From Chryseobacterium daecheongense (GTDB taxonomy: Bacteria; Bacteroidota; Bacteroidia; Flavobacteriales; Weeksellaceae): DNA of 64,000 nucleotides. The stretch lies in assembly GCF_003729955.1 (NCBI RefSeq), contig NZ_RJTX01000001.1, positions 1,488,001 through 1,552,000 on the forward strand. The letters run 5' to 3'. The notes under the pieces are model-generated. The model saw only the letters and a list, made by a program, of their open reading frames with translations, did no database searches and was not told the origin of the DNA. Positions 8,359 through 17,572 of this stretch are shown one piece after another (the first letter of the stretch is position 1; each line of letters begins with the position of its first letter). The position numbers were made by a program, and so were the translations under genes.

Positions 8359-8964
8359 ATGAAAATTATCTGCATCGGAAGAAATTACAGCGAACATGCT
8401 AAAGAATTAGGAAATGAGATCCCGGAAAATCCTGTCATATTCATGAAACCTGATACGGCAGTGTTAAAAGGCAATGATTTTTATATCCCTGAATTTTCCA
8501 GCGATGTTCATTATGAACTGGAAGTGGTTCTGAAAATTTCAAAAGGTGGAAAATACATTCAGAAAGAAACGGCCCATAAACATTATGAAGAAATAGGTCT
8601 TGGAATTGACTTTACAGCAAGGGATCTTCAAAGCGATCTTAAGTCCAAAGGCTTACCTTGGGAACTGGCAAAAGGTTTCGATGGATCTGCGGTTGTAGGA
8701 AATTTCTTTAAAAAGGAAAATTATCAGCTTGAACATCTTCAGTTCTCATTATTAAAAAATAAAGAAAAAGTTCAGGACGGTAATACGAAGGATATGATGT
8801 TCACTTTTGATGATATTATTGCTTTTATCTCTCAATATTTTACGTTAAGAGTGGGTGACCTTATTTTCACCGGTACACCTAAGGGTGTTGGAAAAGTGGA
8901 AGAAAATGATATATTGGAAGCTTTTCTTGAAGATCAAAAAGTTCTTGATATCAGAATATTATAG
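8359..8964 (+). CDS. Fumarylacetoacetate hydrolase (FAH) family protein
   Basis: 201 residues forming a compact FAH catalytic domain. Motifs: CIGRNYSEHAKELGNEIPENPVIF-like start (IGRNYSEHAKE at 5-15), metal-binding VHYELEVVLKI (the paired Glu residues near 53-55), DFTARDLQSDLKSKG and LIFTGTPKGVG. The family cleaves or decarboxylates beta-diketo or oxaloacetate-type acids with Mg2+; the substrate cannot be assigned. The start is set by the ATG right before KIICIGRNY. It follows the exonuclease by 38 bp and may be cotranscribed. Confidence 0.9.
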   Translation: MKIICIGRNYSEHAKELGNEIPENPVIFMKPDTAVLKGNDFYIPEFSSDVHYELEVVLKISKGGKYIQKETAHKHYEEIGLGIDFTARDLQSDLKSKGLPWELAKGFDGSAVVGNFFKKENYQLEHLQFSLLKNKEKVQDGNTKDMMFTFDDIIAFISQYFTLRVGDLIFTGTPKGVGKVEENDILEAFLEDQKVLDIRIL

Positions 8965-8979
8965 CAATAATAGAATAAT

Positions 8980-9014
8980 ATATAATGCGGCAGTCTTGTC
9001 ACATTATTTTTTTT
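8980..9014 (+). terminator. Possible terminator after the FAH gene
   Basis: ATAATG / CATTAT arms with a 14-nt loop, followed by eight T. The stem is short. Confidence 0.4.
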
Positions 9015-9135
9015 CAATATTATTCACATCTCTTTTAATTCTCATTTAAAAATTTAACATAAAATAATACTGGGGCAAATATTTTTTTTATCAGCGCTGA
9101 TTTTCATATATTTAGCTCTACCTAAAATATTCAAT

Positions 9136-10278
9136 ATGAAAAAAAACCTATTATTTTGCTTGTCATTTCTGGCGGCAATTTTTGTCAATGCCCAAAATGA
9201 CAATTGTTCGGGAGCCACTACCTTAAGTGTAGGAACCAGTTTTGCTTCAGGAGCAGTCACTTCCACTAATGTGGGTGCCACTACAGATGGCACTATTGCA
9301 TCCTGCGATTCAGATGCCGCTGAAAATGTTTGGTTTAAAGTCGTTGTTCCGGCAAGTGGAAAGCTAACGATTGAAACACGGGAAGTTTCCACTTCTTTGT
9401 TTGATGATTCTGTACTTACTGTCTATAGCGGAGCCTGTGGAACTTTAACGGAAGTTGATTGTGATGACGATGGCGGCCAAGGCACTTTTTCCTTACTTTC
9501 ATTAACCGGGCAAACTCCGGGCACTACCCTGTATATCAGTGTATGGAAATATGATTCGACCGTCGACAGTGGTCAATTTCAAATTTCCGCCTATGACCCT
9601 CTTCCGCCAGCTAATGATAATTGTTCAGGAGCCATTACATTAACAGTAGGAACAAATTTTGCCACGGGAGCCATTACATCCACAAATCTGGTTGCATCTA
9701 CCGATGGTACGGTTCCTTCTTGTAGTGCAGATGCCGTTGAAAATGTTTGGTATAAAGTAATAGTCCCTCCAAGTGGAAACCTAACGATAGAAACACAGGA
9801 GATTTCCGGTTCTCAGTTTGATGATTCTGTACTTACCGTTTATAGCGGTTCTTGCGGTTCTTTAACACAGGTTGCCTGTGACGATGATAGTGGAGCAGGT
9901 CTTTTCTCGCTGCTTACTTTAACAGGACAAACTCCTGGTTCTACATTATACATAAGTGCATGGAAATATGATTCCGGTACGGGTAGTGGAGAATTTAAAA
10001 TTTCAGCTTATGACAGCAGTTCGTTATCTACCAGTGAGGTTGCTGAGAATAAAAACAACATCAAAGTATCTCCAAATCCTTTCACTGATTTAATTACTAT
10101 TTCTCATGTATCCGATGTAAAGTCAGTGGCTGTTTTAGATGTTTCCGGAAAGCTTATTAAAACCATTGAAAAACCTTCTTCATCCCTTTATCTGGGTGAT
10201 CTAAAAGATGGAATCTATTTGCTTACTTTAAAAATGAATGACGGAACGGTAAAAACAATTAAAACGATAAAAAAATAG
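9136..10278 (+). CDS. T9SS-secreted protein with two tandem domain copies
   Basis: 380 residues: a Sec signal peptide ending VNAQ, two tandem beta-rich domains of about 135 residues (roughly 21-155 and 156-290) each starting NDNCSGA, and a C-terminal type A T9SS sorting domain (VSPNPFTDLITI ... LKDGIYLLTLKMNDG). The repeats share DDSVLTVYSG, LTGQTPG and LYIS.WKYDS blocks and acidic runs such as CDDDGG that could bind Ca2+. Such domains resemble pre-peptidase/CUB-like adhesion modules, but no catalytic domain is present. Export across the outer membrane and anchoring are inferred from the sorting domain. A -7-like TATATTTA lies just upstream. Confidence 0.85.
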   Translation: MKKNLLFCLSFLAAIFVNAQNDNCSGATTLSVGTSFASGAVTSTNVGATTDGTIASCDSDAAENVWFKVVVPASGKLTIETREVSTSLFDDSVLTVYSGACGTLTEVDCDDDGGQGTFSLLSLTGQTPGTTLYISVWKYDSTVDSGQFQISAYDPLPPANDNCSGAITLTVGTNFATGAITSTNLVASTDGTVPSCSADAVENVWYKVIVPPSGNLTIETQEISGSQFDDSVLTVYSGSCGSLTQVACDDDSGAGLFSLLTLTGQTPGSTLYISAWKYDSGTGSGEFKISAYDSSSLSTSEVAENKNNIKVSPNPFTDLITISHVSDVKSVAVLDVSGKLIKTIEKPSSSLYLGDLKDGIYLLTLKMNDGTVKTIKTIKK

Positions 10279-10307
10279 TCCGATCATACGGATATCAAAA
10301 ACGAAAA

Positions 10308-10340
10308 CAAAAGCAGCATCTATTTTGATGCTGTTTTTTA
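10308..10340 (+). terminator. Terminator after the duplicated T9SS protein
   Basis: AAAAGCAGCATC / GATGCTGTTTTTT hairpin with a T run. Confidence 0.8.
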
Positions 10341-10433
10341 TTTATAAAAGCTTTGAGTATGATAAATATTATAAGTTATTTAACATAAGATATAGCATTT
10401 TTTTACTATCTTTAAATAACAAAATGAAAGGTT

Positions 10434-10871
10434 ATGATCAATATTGTATTACCCGTAGATTTTGGGGACAAAACGGAACAGCTGGTAGACGGCGCTATCA
10501 AATTTGCCAAACAGCTAAACGGTAAGATTTTTCTTATCCATGTGGCTCCTTCAGATATAGGCTTTGCCATTGGTGATATGGGTTTTCAGTATTTCCCTGA
10601 GGTTGAAGAAAATGAGATCAGGGAAGAGCTTATTCAGCTCAATAAGATCGAGCAAAGAATCCTGGCTCATGATGTAGATTGTGAGCATCTTTTGAAACAA
10701 GGTATCGCCAAAGACATTATCCTGGAATATGCAAAAGCAAAAAATGCCGATTACATTGTTATGGGCTCCCATGGAAGAAGTGGAATTTATGATGTTTTCG
10801 TAGGAAGCTTAACGAAAGGCTTAACTAAAAGCTCATCAATTCCTGTTTTGGTGCTCCCGATTCACGACTAA
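10434..10871 (+). CDS. Universal stress protein (UspA family)
   Basis: 145 residues, a single Usp domain. It starts MINIVLPVDFGDKTEQLVD and ends with the nucleotide-binding pattern MGSHGRSG near residues 107-114, then VGS near 122 and the final strand IPVLVLP. The intact G-2x-G-9x-G(S) motif suggests an ATP-binding member. The start follows a GAAAGG ribosome-binding-like sequence. It is monocistronic, bounded by a strong terminator. Role in stress survival is family knowledge. Confidence 0.9.
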   Translation: MINIVLPVDFGDKTEQLVDGAIKFAKQLNGKIFLIHVAPSDIGFAIGDMGFQYFPEVEENEIREELIQLNKIEQRILAHDVDCEHLLKQGIAKDIILEYAKAKNADYIVMGSHGRSGIYDVFVGSLTKGLTKSSSIPVLVLPIHD

Positions 10872-10886
10872 ATTTTAATCGTTAAT

Positions 10887-10925
10887 AAAAAAACCGATCA
10901 AACAAATTGTTTGATCGGTTTTTTA
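10887..10925. terminator. Bidirectional terminator between uspA-like and DUF6341-like genes
   Basis: Long stem AAAAAACCGATCAAACAA / TTGTTTGATCGGTTTTTT separates convergent genes. Confidence 0.88.
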
Positions 10926-10941
10926 CTATATAACCAATTAA

Positions 10942-11175
10942 TTAACCTTCTTTTTTATAGATCTTAGGATCGTAGTAAGGGTGTTTCCCTTCTGTAGGAG
11001 AATAATAGTCTTTGTCTTTATCGCCACCTAGTGTAACTACCAAAACATAGCACCAATACGTGAACAATACACAGCAAACGATAAATAAAATCCAGTTTAA
11101 AACATTTCCAAAGGTATCAAAAAAACCGAAAGACCATTTGAAAACTTTACTTAAGAATAACCAGAAAGACGTCAT
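10942..11175 (-). CDS. Small single-helix membrane protein (DUF6341-like)
   Basis: 77 residues with an aromatic-rich N-terminus and one strong transmembrane helix (about 25-50: LNWILFIVCCVLFTYWCYVLVV), then a polar C-terminal tail with DKDYYSPTEGKHPYYDPKIYKKEG features. It matches what I remember of a small flavobacterial family (DUF6341) found next to the DUF6427 membrane protein, as here, where the two are divergent. Function unknown; the family name is from memory and should be checked. Confidence 0.7.
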   Translation of the reverse strand: MTSFWLFLSKVFKWSFGFFDTFGNVLNWILFIVCCVLFTYWCYVLVVTLGGDKDKDYYSPTEGKHPYYDPKIYKKEG

Positions 11176-11193
11176 TATTTTCCTTTTTTAAAT

Positions 11194-11201
11194 TAACTTT
11201 G
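11194..11201 (+). promoter_or_regulatory. TAnnTTTG -7 element for the DUF6427-like gene
   Basis: TAACTTTG, 16 nt before the ATG at 11218. Confidence 0.6.
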
Positions 11202-11217
11202 CACAAATTTATAAAAA

Positions 11218-12123
11218 ATGTTTAAATTACTTTCAAAAGAAAGCAATATTTTTTCAATTCCTGTTTATATTGGTTTTCTTCTTTTAGTAGTTATAATATT
11301 TAACATACTGAATTTCAACACTTATGAAGCCATTGTTGCCGGAATTACCTTTCTGGGAATTGCTTTGGCTTATTTTTGTTTTCATACCATAGCCCTTAAT
11401 TATCAGACCCATCTGCCTTTGTTCCTGTATACTGTTTTTGTATTCGGGCTTTATCCAGGACATCTGGACATAGGTATTGCAGTAGCGCTTCTTACGAATT
11501 CTTTTCTTTTACTGCTTTTAACGAGTACCAATGAAGATATCCGTAAGAAATCTTATGTATTGGTTGGTTCCATCGTGGCATTGAATTTCATTTTTCTTCC
11601 CACCACCTGGCCTATGGCCTTGTTTGTGATCATCCACGTTATTGCTACATCGGAGAAGATCGCTTTAAATCTTTTCAGATTCTTTTTGGGAATCATTCTT
11701 ATCGCATTCAGCTATTTCTCAGTTATGTTTTTCCTTAGATTCACAACATGGAATCCGGATTATTTTCCGTTTGGAAAAATGCATTTTGTGATGGATTACC
11801 GCAATGTGCTACCTTTAATTCCCATTGCTCTGATGCTGATCTATGCAGTATATGACCATTTCAGAAATTACAATAAGAAGAGCCCGATAAGCAGGTATAA
11901 ATACACTTTTTTACTTGTTTTCTCTCTGGCTCAGCTGGTTACTATTATTCTTTATATGAATAAAAGTTATGAATATTTATTGCTGTTGGCTTTCCCTTCG
12001 AGCATCATTCTGAGCAGAATGCTGAGATTTCTGCCTAAATACTGGATGCAGGAAGTAAGCTTATGGTTGATTATTATTAGTTTAATTACCTTTAAAGCAG
12101 GTACCTATTTTCAATTATTTTAA
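11218..12123 (+). CDS. Polytopic membrane protein (DUF6427-like)
   Basis: 301 residues, about nine hydrophobic segments and very few charged residues, beginning MFKLLSKESNIFSIPVY. No catalytic motif is visible. Its neighbourhood with a small membrane protein on one side and a DUF3109 gene 6 bp downstream matches a conserved flavobacterial arrangement as I remember it. The very short gap to the DUF3109 gene implies cotranscription. Function unknown. Confidence 0.75.
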   Translation: MFKLLSKESNIFSIPVYIGFLLLVVIIFNILNFNTYEAIVAGITFLGIALAYFCFHTIALNYQTHLPLFLYTVFVFGLYPGHLDIGIAVALLTNSFLLLLLTSTNEDIRKKSYVLVGSIVALNFIFLPTTWPMALFVIIHVIATSEKIALNLFRFFLGIILIAFSYFSVMFFLRFTTWNPDYFPFGKMHFVMDYRNVLPLIPIALMLIYAVYDHFRNYNKKSPISRYKYTFLLVFSLAQLVTIILYMNKSYEYLLLLAFPSSIILSRMLRFLPKYWMQEVSLWLIIISLITFKAGTYFQLF

Positions 12124-12129
12124 AAGATT

Positions 12130-12714
12130 ATGATTCAGATTGATGATAAATTGATCTCTGAGGATATATTTTCCGAAGAGTTTGTATGCAACCTTACAAA
12201 ATGTAAAGGTGCGTGTTGTGTGGAAGGAGATGTAGGTGCTCCATTGGATAAAGATGAGCTTGAAATTTTAGACAGCATTTTTGATAAGATAAAACCATAC
12301 CTTACTCAGGAAGGCATCAAAGCTTTAGAAGAACAGGGAACATGGACCACAGATCCTTCTGACGGAATGTATGTAACTCCTATGGTGGAAGACCGTGAGT
12401 GCGCTTACGTAACTTTCGATGAAAGAGGAATCACCAAGTGCGGTATTGAAAAGGCCTACGAAGATGGTGCCATTGACTGGCAAAAACCAATTTCCTGCCA
12501 CCTCTACCCGATCCGTGTAACGGAGTATTCCTCATTTACCGCTTTAAATTATCATGAATGGAGTGTGTGCAGTGATGCATGTACTTTAGGAAAGGAATTA
12601 CAGGTTCCTGTCTATAAATTCCTGAAAACACCATTGATAAGAAAATACGGAGAAGATTTCTACACTGTATTAAGCGAAGCTGCCGAGGAATGGAAAAAGG
12701 AATATGGTTCTTAA
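12130..12714 (+). CDS. DUF3109 family cysteine-cluster protein
   Basis: 194 residues with conserved cysteines arranged as NLTKCKGACCVEGD (about 27-35), DRECAYV, TKCGIEKAY, CHLYP and VCSDACTLG. This is the DUF3109 pattern, related to YkgJ-type CxxxC clusters expected to bind zinc or an iron-sulfur centre. Soluble, no signal peptide. It forms an operon with the preceding membrane protein (6-bp gap) and ends at a strong bidirectional terminator. Molecular role unknown. Confidence 0.85.
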   Translation: MIQIDDKLISEDIFSEEFVCNLTKCKGACCVEGDVGAPLDKDELEILDSIFDKIKPYLTQEGIKALEEQGTWTTDPSDGMYVTPMVEDRECAYVTFDERGITKCGIEKAYEDGAIDWQKPISCHLYPIRVTEYSSFTALNYHEWSVCSDACTLGKELQVPVYKFLKTPLIRKYGEDFYTVLSEAAEEWKKEYGS

Positions 12715-12716
12715 AT

Positions 12717-12748
12717 AAAAAAGCCGCAGATGGTCTGCGGCTTTTTTT
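12717..12748. terminator. Bidirectional terminator (DUF3109 / M16 peptidase)
   Basis: AAAAAGCCGCAGA / TCTGCGGCTTTTT with a 3-nt loop between convergent genes. Confidence 0.88.
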
Positions 12749-12761
12749 GATGTAAATTTTA

Positions 12762-15617
12762 TTAATGGGCTACCCCTGCTTTGATAACAGCTGGTTGTGC
12801 TTCTTCTTTTTTAGCATTTTCCCATCCGTCTTCCGGCATTAAAGTAGCCACAATTCTTCCTTTGGTAAGGTATTTTTTGGCTACATCCTGAAGATCTTTC
12901 ACAGTAAGAGCCTTTACCTTTTCTTCATAATTCAGGATCTCATACTTATCGCTCCCATCCAACTGATTTTTAGCAATAGCATTCATCCAATACATATTAT
13001 CTTTTAGGCTCGTTTTGTGGTCATTGTATTCTCCTTCTTTATACTTATCAAGATCTTTTTGTTCCGGACCGTTGGCGATCAACTTCTGAAGCTCTGCAAT
13101 GGCACTTTTCGTTAACTTCTCGGCATTTTCAGGTCCGCAAGGGAAGTTGATGCTGAAATTGTATCCGCTATAAGGCACTTTAGACATTCCTCCTCTTGCT
13201 CCACCTCCATAGATTCCGCTTTCATCTTCTCTCAGTTTCTCAATCACTTTAATAGTCGCTACTTCTCCTAATGCTTCCAAAGCCAATGCTTCTTTTTCAT
13301 TGTAAGGAGCTTCCCCCGTATAAGAGATTGTTACCATACTCTTAGGATCTTTTCCTTTCTTGTAAACTTTAGTATAATCTCCTGTAATCTGTCTGTAACC
13401 TGTATCCTTAAATGTAGAAGTTTTTCCGGTTGATGGAAGACTCGCGATATATTGAAGAACCTCATTCTTGAATTTAGCTTCATCAATATTTCCTACGAAA
13501 TAGAAATGGAAGTTTCCTGCATTGGCAAATTTCTCCTTATAGATGTCATATGCCTTCTTATAATCTGTATTCGCCCACTCTTTTTCCAATGGCACAATCC
13601 CGATGAATCTAGGATTCTTTTGGTTCATGAACTTAGCATGCTCGCTTGAAAAATAGAACTGTGGATTTGACAATAGGTTATTTGTCATGGCAGACTGCTT
13701 TGTTTTATAAGCATTGAATGCTTCAGGACTGTAATTTAAACCTGTGAAGTATGCGTTTACAAGTTCCAATGCCGTTCCCAGGTCCTTTTGAGTTGTTCTT
13801 CCGGAGATGCCCTCTGTCAATCCACCGATAAATGGATTTACGCTCACCTGTTTTCCGGCAAGATAATTGGTAAGATCAGATTTTGAGAATCCATTTACTC
13901 CTGCATCTGCTAAAGCGGGGAAAGCAAACTGGGTTTTGTTATAATCTGCATCAGGAATGATGGAATTTCCTCCTAAGCTTCGTGCAGTAAAGACAATTTC
14001 ATCGTCTTTATAATCCGTTTTCTTAAAAGTAACTTTCGCCCCGTTGCTCAACGTCCAGGTGGTAGTTCCTAATTTGGCATCCGTTTCCGTTTTTGCAATT
14101 TTTCCTTCAGATTTGAAAGGTTTTACTAAATTTTTAATGGTAGCTTTCTCTTCATATGGCTTAAGATCAGCCATTTTAACCCCTTCAAATGTATTCAGCA
14201 CCATTGCTTCTGTAGGCATGGTTACATTATCCTTTTTAGGTCCTGTAATGATGACTACTCGGCTGTCATCTTTTACAAATTTTTTGATGACATCATTCGT
14301 TTGAGCTAATGTTACAGATGGCAAGAATTTCTTTGCATCCTCATATTCCCAGGCAATTCCAGGCATCGGCTCATGCTCCAAGAAATTTCTTACGTACTCA
14401 TCCACCAACATATCACTTTCCGTTTTATCACGGTTATTATAAGATCTTTCGTAATTGGATAATATCTGTGATTTTGCCCTGTCTAATTCTGTCTGTGTAA
14501 ATCCGAACTTCTTAGCTCTCTCTGTTTCCTCTAAAAGGACTTTCAGTGCATTCAGCTGATCTCCTTCTTTCGTCATGGCAAACCCCTGGAAAGCTTCTTT
14601 ACTTCTCGCATAGGTTCCTCCATGATATACAGAACCGAAAGTGAACGGAGGATTATTAGAATTGATCAATTCTCTTAATCTGTTATTCAACATAGTGGTC
14701 GCAAGATTTTTAATAAGGCTTTCATTATATTGTTCAATAGTAACGTCCGGCTGATACGCATCGGAATCTTTCATTATGAACTGCACCATAGAGTTGGTAG
14801 CATCCGGATCAGTTTCAATTGCAACCAATGTTTCCTTATGATTAGGAAGATCAAATGATTTTCTTTCTCTTGGTTTTGCAGGGTTTTTATATTTACTGAA
14901 ATTGTCTTTAATCTTCTTCTCAACTTCATCCACGTTGATATCTCCTACCACTACAATGGCCATCAGATCCGGTCTGTACCAATCCTGATGGAACTTTCTG
15001 ATCACGTCAGGCTTGAAATTCTGCAGTACTTCCTTGGTTCCAATAGGCAATCTGTTTGCATATTGTGAGTTATAGAGCATCTTGGGAAGATATTTGTCCA
15101 TCATTCTTTTATCCGCTCCTAACCCCAGTCTTAATTCTTCCAATACAACCCCTCTCTCTTTGTTGATCTGCTCATCAGAAAGCGTGGCATTGAAAGCCCA
15201 GTCTTCCATCACCTTCAAACCTGCATCCAGATTTCCGGGTTTATCTAGAGGAACAGGAAGCATATATACTGTTTCATCAAAACTAGTATAAGCATTGAGA
15301 TGCTGCCCGAATTTCACCCCGATCGACTGTAAAAAGTCTACTAATTTATTATCCGGGAAGTTTTTGGTTCCATTGAAGTTCATGTGCTCCATGAAGTGCG
15401 CCAAACCTCTCTGATTTTCATCTTCAAGGATAGATCCGGCATTGATTGCCAGTCTAAAATCTACTTTTTTTTCAGGTAATGAGTTTTTTTTGATATAGTA
15501 CTTCATTCCATTTGAAAGTGTACCCGTTCTTACAGAAGGATCCATTGGGATATTCTGCGCGAAACCATTTGCCGATACTAAAAAAATCACTGCAAATGAA
15601 GATAGAATTTTTCTCAT
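12762..15617 (-). CDS. M16 family zinc metallopeptidase (insulinase/pitrilysin-like)
   Basis: 951-residue secreted protease. Signal peptide MRKILSSFAVIFLVSANGFA, then two M16 halves of about 450 residues. The N-terminal half has the inverted zinc motif H74-FM-E77-H78 (GLAHFMEHMNF) with the distal Glu in the ERGVVLEELR region; the C-terminal half lacks it, as usual in this family. ATG 15617 is preferred over an upstream start because it directly precedes the signal peptide. It follows the LolA-like gene in the same direction; in Bacteroidota, M16 proteases are often next to such proteins. Probable location is the periplasm. Confidence 0.9.
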   Translation of the reverse strand: MRKILSSFAVIFLVSANGFAQNIPMDPSVRTGTLSNGMKYYIKKNSLPEKKVDFRLAINAGSILEDENQRGLAHFMEHMNFNGTKNFPDNKLVDFLQSIGVKFGQHLNAYTSFDETVYMLPVPLDKPGNLDAGLKVMEDWAFNATLSDEQINKERGVVLEELRLGLGADKRMMDKYLPKMLYNSQYANRLPIGTKEVLQNFKPDVIRKFHQDWYRPDLMAIVVVGDINVDEVEKKIKDNFSKYKNPAKPRERKSFDLPNHKETLVAIETDPDATNSMVQFIMKDSDAYQPDVTIEQYNESLIKNLATTMLNNRLRELINSNNPPFTFGSVYHGGTYARSKEAFQGFAMTKEGDQLNALKVLLEETERAKKFGFTQTELDRAKSQILSNYERSYNNRDKTESDMLVDEYVRNFLEHEPMPGIAWEYEDAKKFLPSVTLAQTNDVIKKFVKDDSRVVIITGPKKDNVTMPTEAMVLNTFEGVKMADLKPYEEKATIKNLVKPFKSEGKIAKTETDAKLGTTTWTLSNGAKVTFKKTDYKDDEIVFTARSLGGNSIIPDADYNKTQFAFPALADAGVNGFSKSDLTNYLAGKQVSVNPFIGGLTEGISGRTTQKDLGTALELVNAYFTGLNYSPEAFNAYKTKQSAMTNNLLSNPQFYFSSEHAKFMNQKNPRFIGIVPLEKEWANTDYKKAYDIYKEKFANAGNFHFYFVGNIDEAKFKNEVLQYIASLPSTGKTSTFKDTGYRQITGDYTKVYKKGKDPKSMVTISYTGEAPYNEKEALALEALGEVATIKVIEKLREDESGIYGGGARGGMSKVPYSGYNFSINFPCGPENAEKLTKSAIAELQKLIANGPEQKDLDKYKEGEYNDHKTSLKDNMYWMNAIAKNQLDGSDKYEILNYEEKVKALTVKDLQDVAKKYLTKGRIVATLMPEDGWENAKKEEAQPAVIKAGVAH

Positions 15618-15723
15618 GTAATTTGATTTTATTTCCAGAACTAAAAATATCAATTATTCACTATTCGTGGAAATGAAATCATTCACATTTTAGTTAAAAT
15701 TGAGTTAAATTTATTCACAAACT

Positions 15724-15751
15724 AAAGAGCCGGGCAATTGCCCGGCTCTTT
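15724..15751 (-). terminator. 28-bp perfect palindrome, probable terminator
   Basis: AAAGAGCCGGGCAA followed by its exact reverse complement. The stem is very GC-rich but only three T follow on the minus strand, so it may be an attenuator or mRNA processing hairpin between the LolA-like and M16 genes. Confidence 0.6.
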
Positions 15752-15772
15752 ATATCGTTTAAAAGGTTTCTC

Positions 15773-16459
15773 TTATTTAAAATCTGCGTCTGTAACTCCG
15801 GTGTTCAAAACAATTTTACTTGTTTTGATCACTACTTTCTGTCCGTTTCCTTCTGCTTCAATTTCTGAAGGGAATTTGATTCCGTCTATAGTCATATAAC
15901 TTTTAACAACAGCTTTTCCTTCTGGTGAGTCCGACTTATATAATAATCCTGTAGAAGCATCAAAGTAGAACTTCCCTTTATCTGAAGACAATACATTGTA
16001 ATCTTTCCCATCCACTTTTTCCACAGTTACAGTTTTGAAACTTGCTGCGTCATAACCTAGAGCATCAATTACCTGGCTCTTTTTCAAATCGGCGATTTTA
16101 TCAGCAGGAATATCCATTTTCTGACCCATCTGGTCAAAATATCCTTTTTCACCGTCAAAAACCTGAACCATCTTTTGTCCCATGACAGACTGTTCAGATT
16201 TGAATTTATTTCCCATCTTTTTAGTGGTCATGGCCACCTGCATCCCCTGTACTTCTACTGTATTATCAATAACAGTGGATTTTACTGCCTGTAATTTATC
16301 TTTTCCCCCTAAAGCTTTAAGATAATTATCAATCACCTCTTTAGGCGTTAATTTCGATTGTGCAGCTTCCGTCTTTACTGAAGCCGCTGTTGTTTTCTGA
16401 GCAGCTACTGAAGTAGTAAATAATACAGCGCAGAAAAATGGAAGAATGAACTTTTTCAT
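15773..16459 (-). CDS. Exported LolA-like (outer-membrane lipoprotein sorting fold) protein
   Basis: 228 residues: signal peptide ending SVAAQ, a short Lys/Thr/Ala-rich linker, then a domain starting LTPKEVIDNYLKALGGKDKLQ, which is typical of the LolA/LolB-like superfamily, with repeated beta strands (VEVQGMQVAMTTKKMGN, VFDGEKGYFDQMGQ, DGKDYNVLSSDKGKFYFD, MTIDGIKFPSEIEAEGNG). It lacks a lipobox. It is likely a periplasmic hydrophobic-ligand binder; whether it carries lipoproteins is unknown. It lies upstream of the M16 protease in the same direction. Confidence 0.75.
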   Translation of the reverse strand: MKKFILPFFCAVLFTTSVAAQKTTAASVKTEAAQSKLTPKEVIDNYLKALGGKDKLQAVKSTVIDNTVEVQGMQVAMTTKKMGNKFKSEQSVMGQKMVQVFDGEKGYFDQMGQKMDIPADKIADLKKSQVIDALGYDAASFKTVTVEKVDGKDYNVLSSDKGKFYFDASTGLLYKSDSPEGKAVVKSYMTIDGIKFPSEIEAEGNGQKVVIKTSKIVLNTGVTDADFK

Positions 16460-16511
16460 ATATTTAATTTAATCCGTAAATATATGAATATTGGTTGATA
16501 TCATTCATATT

Positions 16512-17441
16512 TTATTCTTTGATGAATTTTGTAGAATGGGAATTTCCGTTTTTGTCAATCATTTGCAAAATATAACTTCCCTTGGACAAACCTGAAACGT
16601 TTAACTGTGATGTTTTTGAAGTATTTCTATGTGAAAAAACTTTTTGTCCTGCCATACTGAAAACATGGAACTCCACCATATCCTGCCCAGATTTTATGTA
16701 TATAAATTCTTTCGCCGGATTTGGATAAACGGATAACTCTGCACCGATTTCCGCTGATCTTACTCCCAATGCATCTACCGAATTTATCTTTACAAAGGAG
16801 AAGTTCCCTTGTAATACACTTCCCGTACCCTGCCAACAAGCAGTAAAAAGTGTCCCATATCCTGAAGCACTTGTTGTTGCAGCATGAGTGGAAGTAGAAT
16901 TCACATTACTTCCGGTATGGCGTATTTCTATCACAAGATTAGTCCCGTTATACAGCCAAGGTGTATCAAAAGTGATCACATATCCAAATGCATTGGGATC
17001 AGATCCGGAAGTAAGTGCACCTGTAGGAATCAGTAGGCTTCCGGTTCTCACTTTTGTCTGTGTGCCTACTACATTGGCTGCAAAATTGAGTTGTCTGTCT
17101 GCCGGATCTACTCCATTACTCAAAAAAACTTCATAACTGGGAAAAGTGGCATTTGAAGCGGGCCATGATGCAGTAGCACTACCCGGAAGCCTGAATTCAA
17201 TAGAAGTAAGGTATTTTCCGGACAGGGTGGTAAGCTGGGAATCATCAATAATCATTTGATAAGTTCTTGCCGTGTTTGTATAGGGCCCTAAAAATGTTCC
17301 ACTTGTATTCGTCTCCGGAACTACTTTTGAAGTCTGTGCCTTGAATGCAGTAACATTCAATGATAATAAAAGCCAAATAAACAGATAAACTTTAAGTGCA
17401 ATTTTTTCCTGTGCTTTTGTAAATAATAGTTTTCTTTTCAT
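16512..17441 (-). CDS. T9SS type A secreted protein
   Basis: 309 residues. A signal-anchor-like N-terminus with preceding basic stretch (MKRKLLFTKAQEKIALK, then hydrophobic core to FKAQ), a beta-rich middle with TRTYQMIIDDSQLTTLSGKYLTSIEFRL and VITFDTPWLYNGTNLVIEI, and a C-terminal sorting domain (LSVYPNPAKEFIYIKS ... GSYILQMIDKNGNSHSTKFIKE). The middle resembles the lectin-like jelly-roll module found in many T9SS cargo proteins. No catalytic residues recognised. Its sequence composition is like its neighbours. Confidence 0.8.
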   Translation of the reverse strand: MKRKLLFTKAQEKIALKVYLFIWLLLSLNVTAFKAQTSKVVPETNTSGTFLGPYTNTARTYQMIIDDSQLTTLSGKYLTSIEFRLPGSATASWPASNATFPSYEVFLSNGVDPADRQLNFAANVVGTQTKVRTGSLLIPTGALTSGSDPNAFGYVITFDTPWLYNGTNLVIEIRHTGSNVNSTSTHAATTSASGYGTLFTACWQGTGSVLQGNFSFVKINSVDALGVRSAEIGAELSVYPNPAKEFIYIKSGQDMVEFHVFSMAGQKVFSHRNTSKTSQLNVSGLSKGSYILQMIDKNGNSHSTKFIKE

Positions 17442-17524
17442 AAGGGTAAATTTTTATGTATCAGAAAGATACAATAATATTTTATGGTAAGAAAATTCAT
17501 GTTTTTCGGCATCATTATTATAAA

Positions 17525-17555
17525 AATAGCCCATCAAAATTTGATGGGCTACCAA
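17525..17555 (-). terminator. Terminator after tig
   Basis: TAGCCCATCAAA / TTTGATGGGCTA, followed on the minus strand by TTTTT. Confidence 0.82.
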
Positions 17556-17572
17556 TTCTATCGAAAAGAATA

